Assembly: GCA_036346225.1 (NCBI GenBank)
Contig: JARFIW010000003.1
Location: forward strand, 992,001 to 1,056,000
DNA length: 64,000 nucleotides
From: Platerodrilus igneus
Taxonomy: Eukaryota; Arthropoda; Insecta; Coleoptera; Lycidae
Direction: 5' to 3'
Shown here in pieces: positions 58,347-64,000 of the stretch (position 1 is the stretch's first letter; the number at the start of each line of letters is the position of its first letter). The notes under the pieces were generated by a model. It saw only the letters and a program-made list of their open reading frames with translations. It ran no database searches and was not told where the DNA came from. The position numbers were made by a program, and so were the translations under genes.

Positions 58347-59292
58347 GACGTTCTTGATATTTAGGGAAGCTTTTTATGCACGAAACGATAGAAAATCGGT
58401 GAAAAATTGCATAAATCTGTGTGAAATGTGTTTGTTAAGAAAGGATAAGAATGTGGTGTTGCAGAATCAAGTAAGGTGTATAAGAGCGGAAGGTCCATTA
58501 GATATTGTGGCAATGGATTACTTGAGTAATTTGATACCGAGTAGGAACGAATATCAGCATATTTTAGTTGTAGTTGATATTCTTACAAAGTTTGTGCAGC
58601 TTTATCCAGCAAGGAGATGTAATTCTAAGCATGTATTGAGTTCTGTAAGAAAGTTTGTAGAACGAATAGGTAAGATGAATAGGGTATTGTTGGACAATGC
58701 AACGTATTTTCGTAATAGAAGGGTTGAAAGTAAATTAAGGAAGGATGGAATAAAGATGACATTCTGTAGTATCAGGCATCCTCAAGAAAATCTGCGTGAA
58801 AGATATATTCGGGAAGTAATAAAGTTTTTGAGGTTAATAACGCAGGAACAACATGATCGGTGGGTAAGGTATTTACCGCAAATAGAAGAATATATTAATT
58901 TTGTACCAAGTTCAGTGATAGGAATGTGTCCTGTTACGTTGATGAAGAAGGTGATTCCAGCAAGACCGTGGAGAGCTGAACAAGAAGTGGAGGATATAAC
59001 GGAGTTGTTGCATAAAGCCAGACAAGTCAAAACGATACAAAGAAGGGAGTTGGAGAAACGTAATAAGAAAATCAAGAAACGAGTGGTTTTTTCAGTTGGG
59101 GATCGTGTTATTGTTAAAAGATTGAGAACGTCAAATTGGGAAAGAAATATTTGTGCCAAGTTGTTATTTCCGTCGAAGGTCCTTATCGAGTGAGAAGAAT
59201 TTTTGCCAATGGCAATACATTTGAGCTTGAAAATGAAAGGGGTGAATGTCGCGGACGATTTCATTTGGAACATTTGTACCCATTCATACAGT
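58347..59292 (+). pseudogene. Gypsy integrase, broken
   Basis: The His part of the zinc region is partly lost by a small deletion near 58,325; the Cys pair NLCEMCLLRKD remains. Core: DIVAMDYLS, RVLLDNATYF and RHPQENLRERYIREV. The C-terminal part follows: PATRPW-type ARPWRAEQEVEDITEL, QRRELEKRNKKIKK, SVGDRVIVKRL. A frameshift near 59,165-59,175 separates the last piece, which reads FELENERGECRGRFHLEHLY up to about 59,292. Nearly parallel to the shorter integrase frame of the first element. Confidence 0.85.
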
Positions 59293-59551
59293 AAATGCAC
59301 ATACACATTATATATAACAAGGTGTTAGTAAATTACAGGCATTATTAATCATTTCTACACATATCTACAGAAGTTAAAACTAGTATTATTATTCATGTTA
59401 AAATTTTGATAATTATCAAACTAAAGTCATTATTTGGAAACTTAAGGTTAGTGGTGGTTTAATAAAATAAATCTAAGCTTATTACAATCGTTGACACTGT
59501 TTAGAAGAAATAAAATCTTATATTTATTTTATGAAACCAGGTGGGGCTTTA

Positions 59552-60041
59552 TATAATAATCTAAAATGATTTAAAAGATAGTGGTTAGTACTGAGAGTAA
59601 ACACATTATATTTTACCAGGCCTATCAAGGTTTTCTAAAATTTAAAACACTACAATAAACTAAGGATTGATAAATAATTACTTGTCAATCTAGGCTAAAA
59701 TTCTATTTACTCGTGGTGAAGCGTTTGAGATTTGAAAGAAGCATTTTGGTCAACTGTTCTTCAATAAAACGTTTATCTAATGTAATTCCAACTGAAGGTG
59801 TTTCGGTTTGTTAAATATATCATGTTTGTAACTGTTTGATGGATACTGTATGTCATTAATTAATTAATGAATCATAATACCTGAAAAAGAATTTAATTTA
59901 GCATGTTAGTTATCATAAAGTAATGGTAAGATTTGTGGAATATCGACCAATGATCAATTAATGTAAGTGACACAAGGATCTGTTCCAAAATAGGAATTAG
60001 GCATAAATAATAATGACATAATGAATGTACTTCTTAAACAT
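59552..60041 (+). repeat. Right direct repeat (LTR-like)
   Basis: Same ends as the left copy. It follows the purine tract at 59,537-59,548 and is followed directly by PLE coding remnants. Confidence 0.85.
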
Positions 60042-60915
60042 TGGTATATAGTAGGCAAGAAAATATTCTTTCAAAATTAAAAGATAAAACACCACCATTA
60101 CAACAAAGAAATGTCATTATAAAATTACTTGTTTAGACTGCAATTTAAAATAAATTGGTGAAAGCTCTCAATATTTAAAGCAACGTATCACACAACACAA
60201 AAGCGACATGCGGATTAAACCCAATGCTTGTGCATTGACCACACACGCAAATAACAACAAACATAAAATAGACTGGGATAACCCTAAAACACTACAAATG
60301 AAAGGTAAGCGATCAAAAAGGGAATTTTTGGAAATGTCACATAATTAAAAACACGTATACCATGAATAAAGGGACAGATATAGATCAACTAAGCTGTATA
60401 TATACGTATCTACTTAATTTCAAACCTAGAACTAACGTAATTAGACCACTAGTATAACACAGGAACACGTACGTGTGCGTGCGTGCACACACACACACAC
60501 ATTTACACATACCCACACACATCATCCATGTGCATTCATTCAACACACCCACACTCTATCAAGACAGGTTTAAAATACAATTGTCAAAATTATAAAGGAA
60601 TTATCGTTGAAGGTTATTTACAGTTTACATGTTCACAAGGCAAATAGTTTATAGTTTACAGTTTAAAATGTTTTATTGTTCAATTTTAAAATTCGATGTA
60701 TACTTTAAGTTTTATATAGATCAATGATATTGATGTGCATTCAACCTCAATTTAGTAAGTACTTATTGTATATTGCTTGATGCCCATAATGACGTTTTTG
60801 TAGTTTCTTTGATAAAGGTTTGAAATAAACCGAAAGCTTATAATATAAACTGGCTGACCTACAACCTGCTAATATCATTCAATATATTCAAATCAGCAAG
60901 GTCGTTATACTACAT

Positions 60916-60918
<3 letters not shown>
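60042..60918 (+). pseudogene. PLE GIY-YIG remnant and 3' end
   Basis: ILSKLKDKTPPLQQRNV is parallel to LFSKLKNRTPLLQQSGV of the PLE at 7.2 kb. A broken endonuclease follows, with IGESSQYLKQRITQHKSDM (a TAA replaces the Tyr of the YIG word), then NACALTTHANNNKHKIDWDN and KREFLEM. The RT is absent. The 3' region runs through a CA microsatellite (60,484-60,520) to a hammerhead-like core and then an AT run. It abuts the Gypsy direct repeat on its left. Confidence 0.75.
60807..60837 (+). ncRNA. Hammerhead-like core at PLE 3' end
   Basis: CTTTGATAAA, stem GGTTT/AAACC with a five-base loop, then GAAAGC. The stem sequence is unlike the other cores but the order is the same. Confidence 0.4.

Positions 60919-60962
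<44 letters not shown>
60919..60962. repeat. (AT)n microsatellite
   Basis: Follows the PLE 3' end, as at the other PLE-like elements. Confidence 0.95.
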
Positions 60963-60963
<1 letters not shown>

Positions 60964-62640
60964 GTAAAGGGGGGGGTACAAGGCTTCTAAGGGTAGATTT
61001 GTGTTAATAGGGGTGTATGCCAAACAACAGGATTAATATATCAGATCTAATAATTTAAAAAACTATATTTTGCTGTACTTTACATATGCTAAAGTATGTA
61101 CCATTTTAGTTTGAAACATATGTGCCAAAAGGTAGACAACATGACTTTATGACGTTGATACAATGCACGGTACTTAAGGTTTTATACTGAGTTGATATTT
61201 TATGAGCCAGTGAAAGTACATTTGCCGTCGGAAAGCCGAACGCATTTATGGATATCTGCAACCAACAAAGCGTCCAGGTCGTGTGTAAATTATTTTGGCT
61301 TTTCTTTTAATAGAATCAACTTTTGGACGAATTGTAAAATCAAAATTAAAAGTGAATAGAAATATAAAAGGTTATTGGAGAATTGTGAAGTGTTTTTGGA
61401 CCAATAGTAGAAATTAAGAATATTATAAAGAGTAGTGAAGGTATTTTGGACACGAAAGGAAAGACGAATTGTTATTGGATATTGTATGTTTTAGAATTGT
61501 AATTCAAGTAAGCTAAGGTTGTTGATCTTATCGCTAAGCGAAATAAATAAAAAAATTCTAATTTCGATTATATTCAGATAAAGACGTGTTTTACAAAACC
61601 TGCGTTAAAAGTTGTACAAATATTTATTGAAATAAAAGTTTATGTGAATTAAAGAGTCTAATTTAGTAAAGTGAGAATAATAAGAAGCATCGAGAGTATA
61701 AAGGCAACGAGTATTAAAGAAGATTTGGAGTGGTTAATAGTGCAACGGGAAAAGCGACGATTTATTTAGGTTTGAGCAAGATTGGTGTTGGATTTGGGAA
61801 GATTTGGTTAAACGGCAGCAGGAGATTTGAGTGGATATAAAAGGCAACGACGATATTGATTAATTTTTGGAGTGTTTGGAGCAGATTAAAGGCAGAAGGA
61901 CATCGTGTGGATATTATAGGAATAGCAGGACAAGGATTGATTTAAAATAGGACGGCTGGATTGATTTGGATTGAGCAAGGAGAGGATTAATTGGAATACG
62001 AAGTAGGGAAACAGGAGAGCAGTTACTACGAGGAAGAATTAACGCAGGGGAAGTAGATACAACGGTTTTTTTTAAATTCTAAATTGGGGTAAAATTATTT
62101 CAGATTTGGGGTCAACGAAATTGGTTAAGAACACCTGGAGGCGATACGCAAGTGAACTACGATTGAGAATCCTTGTGAAGGTGCGTACGGTGAATACGAT
62201 CTTGAGCCAGCAGTAAAAGAAGGCCTTCAGCGCGGTATAATTCAGGTAAGTACCGTGAATATCTTAAAACGTCAAAATTAAAGTCATAAATAGTATACAT
62301 AAATTAATTTGGCACCAAGCAACATTGATCTGTTAAAATTTGGCATATATAGTAAATCAGTGCATAAAAAAAGTGGTAAAACAATCGAGTGTGCAGTTTG
62401 GTTGGGTAGTGCACATCTACTCACGATTGAACTCACGGTGAGTAAGGTGAACACCCTGAGATTAAGGTTTCATATAGTCGAGGCATAATATATAGTAAAC
62501 AGTAAATAGACAACCAACCAAACGTTGCTAAAGCACCTCGAATATCAGTCATTTATTGAATACTAATAGGGACGACGACAAAAGTCGTGTAGCAAATTTT
62601 GTGTGGAGTAAACAAGCAAAAGTAAAAGTTGTAGGCAGAA

Positions 62641-62643
<3 letters not shown>
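60963..62643 (+). other. Noncoding, unassigned; possible transcribed leader
   Basis: No frame with recognisable motifs. AATAAATAAA lies at about 61,542, and a strong splice-donor-like word CAGGTAAGT at about 62,244. It is less AT-rich in places (61,700-62,240). It could be the LTR and leader of an unrecognised retrotransposon or a host 5' exon; I cannot decide. Confidence 0.3.

Positions 62644-62682
<39 letters not shown>
62644..62682. repeat. (AT)n microsatellite
   Basis: An AT dinucleotide run. Confidence 0.95.
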
Positions 62683-62684
<2 letters not shown>

Positions 62685-62775
62685 TGTGACACGTACAAAA
62701 AGCCTCGCCAGTTTCCTGGAATAAAATCACAAAAATTTTATTTTGAACTCGAGCCTCACTTTTGGGCGCTACGAT

Positions 62776-64000
62776 TTACTGTGATCCTCTTCTGATAATC
62801 GCCTCTTTACTCTTTCCGTCTCGGCTGCTTACCTAGTTAAAACTCTCATCCTCATTCATAAAAAAAACAGACACATTCCTACCACAAACATCAACGTTAA
62901 CTCTATTTACATCAATATTTATAATACATTAAAATTTCAAAATTAAATTGTAGCATAAATTTCAGTATCATAAAATTTCAAGATCAAATTTGTCATCATT
63001 TTAATTTGCATCCAGAATTAAAGTCCTTGTAGGATGCCTACTAATTAATTTAACAATATTTGCAGACCTGAGTCTGAATAAAAGGGAGCATCTTCCACCC
63101 CTTTACGTTAATTAAACAGGTTCGTCTAATTGAGCTCAAAGACAGACCCAAATTTTCATCATAATCAAGAACATAAATACTAAATACTCCTTTCTACTTA
63201 AACCAGAAAATTTCACCTTAAAATTAAAATTTTGTTGTTTGTACAAATTCACTACTGTCCATTTTAAGTAAACAAATTATAAAGTTATTCAACACACACC
63301 AAAACATCAAAAATCGAACAACAAAGCATAAGTTACCTGAAGGTTAATGCACTCGTGGCTCCAATGTACATCGTCATTTGTTAATCACACCATTCCAACT
63401 GGGTTATGTTTAGGTCCTCGGATTACTGGTCGCTTTAAAAAATTTTCTCTACACCACCATTCATCTAAAAGTGTTTCAGGGATTTTCAGGAACTCATCTA
63501 TGTATATCTGAACTTGTTTTGTGGATCCACTCACGATTACGAATAACATTTGATTATTAACACCCCGGAAAAATAGCAAAGAAATTCATACTTCTTTCAC
63601 GCTATACCCAAAACTGCCTACTTTTGTTTATTCATTTATCGTTACAAATTTCGATAGTTGGTACAGTAATACTCGCAAATATAACTAGACTTTATTACCT
63701 TGTATCTTCTTTTCTAAATGCACTAAATAACTTTCATCGTAGCACGTAAAGAGCAAACTATTTTAAAGTATTCAATAATCACCAAAATATACGAGCAAAC
63801 TGTTTAAAGTATTGAATCAAAAAAAAATCTAAGAGAGCTAAACTGTTTAAAGTCCGGGTTTATATAATGGCTAGCCTGTTCGTCGCTTTTGTCCCTCAAA
63901 CGGACAATTTCCAGAATTTTGCATTCTCGGTTCCCTTCTCGACAGTCGGGCACGCGATTCTATTAAATTTGCACACGCGCCAGTTGAAAATCTGAGAAAT
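62776..64000. other. Unassigned; LTR-end-like word at left
   Basis: TTACTGTGATCCTCTTCTGATAATCGCC at the start resembles the Gypsy LTR edge at 9,574 and 15,785 (TACTGTGATCCTACCTTATT, then AGTGATAGGCG). It could be an edge of a related LTR, but I find no other end. Near the window end a TATATAA word (63,861) precedes GC-richer sequence and could be a core promoter. Confidence 0.3.
63385..63579 (-). other. Short unrecognised open frame
   Basis: 64 residues without a known motif; notable words are VQIYIDEFLKIPETLLDEWW and RPVIRGPKHNP. The composition is less AT-driven than the other short frames here, so it may be a fragment of a real protein or element. No family assignment. Confidence 0.25.

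Larger units (their letters stand above)
56227..60041 (+). mobile_element. Second Gypsy-family copy between 490-bp direct repeats
   Basis: Direct repeats 56,227-56,715 and 59,552-60,041 bracket a pol region from RT to integrase. A purine tract CAGGTGGGGCT precedes the right repeat, as expected for an LTR. The left repeat is fused directly to the RT entry region (GTGAATATGAAGGAAATG), so leader, gag and protease are missing. The pol sequence is the same family as 9.6-17.2 kb, but the repeats do not resemble that element's LTRs. Confidence 0.8.

Noticed and set aside
3369..60962. Telomeric location suggested by Penelope-like elements
   Set aside because: The PLEs here encode a GIY-YIG domain or are its derivatives; telomeric PLEs typically lack it, and no telomere repeat is present.

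Overview
The window looks like repeat-rich nuclear DNA of an animal, most likely an insect. It is AT-rich, has no bacterial-style operons and contains one spliced exon. The mobile elements (Penelope-like, Gypsy with a tRNA-Lys-like primer site, BEL/Pao, CR1-type and RTE-type non-LTR elements, hAT) are a combination common in insects. I cannot name the species. The only host gene I recognise is the last exon of a selenoprotein-T-like gene (49,175-49,486, +). Almost everything else is mobile-element DNA, mostly broken and often nested.

Layout. 1-3,368: noncoding. 3,369-8,075: a short palindromic Penelope-like (PLE) derivative between two AT microsatellites, then a PLE made of a broken minus-strand copy joined to a partial inverted copy. 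8,076-9,572: diverged 'acagggtgt' repeats, a hairpin and another PLE-like 3' end. 9,573-17,190: a minus-strand Gypsy element with 1.4-kb LTRs that has lost its RT core. 17,246-36,426: a very large imperfect palindrome whose arms carry, in mirror order, a repeat module, an 18-bp satellite, a ~57-bp satellite and about 2.8 kb of further sequence around a 1.1-kb loop. Its right arm is interrupted by a CR1-type retrotransposon (27,594-33,105), itself interrupted by a palindromic PLE-like element (28,701-29,990).

36,427-38,656: broken hAT transposase. 39,290-40,760: broken BEL/Pao. 40,893-43,310: broken RTE-type element. 43,311-46,326: a second CR1-type element, again with a nested palindromic PLE-like element, followed by an RTE tail. 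48,245-48,540: a tRNA-derived SINE-like sequence. 49,175-49,486: the SelT-like exon. 51,780-52,700: PLE-like and BEL/Pao scraps. 53,922-54,388: another palindromic PLE-like element. 56,227-60,041: a second Gypsy-family copy (RT, RNase H and integrase remnants between 490-bp direct repeats). 60,042-60,918: a PLE endonuclease remnant. 60,963-64,000: mostly unassigned.

The most interesting signals are two. First, short palindromic elements built alike: inverted arms, a 30-37-nt one-sided tail, long target duplications or AT microsatellite flanks, and a hammerhead-ribozyme-like core (purine-rich strand, short stem, GAAA). The same core sits at the 3' ends of the coding PLEs. Second, the roughly 12-kb Foldback/Galileo-like palindrome with ordered satellites, whose layers can be dated relative to one another by nesting. 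All structural statements come from reading the sequence by eye; no search or folding program was run.
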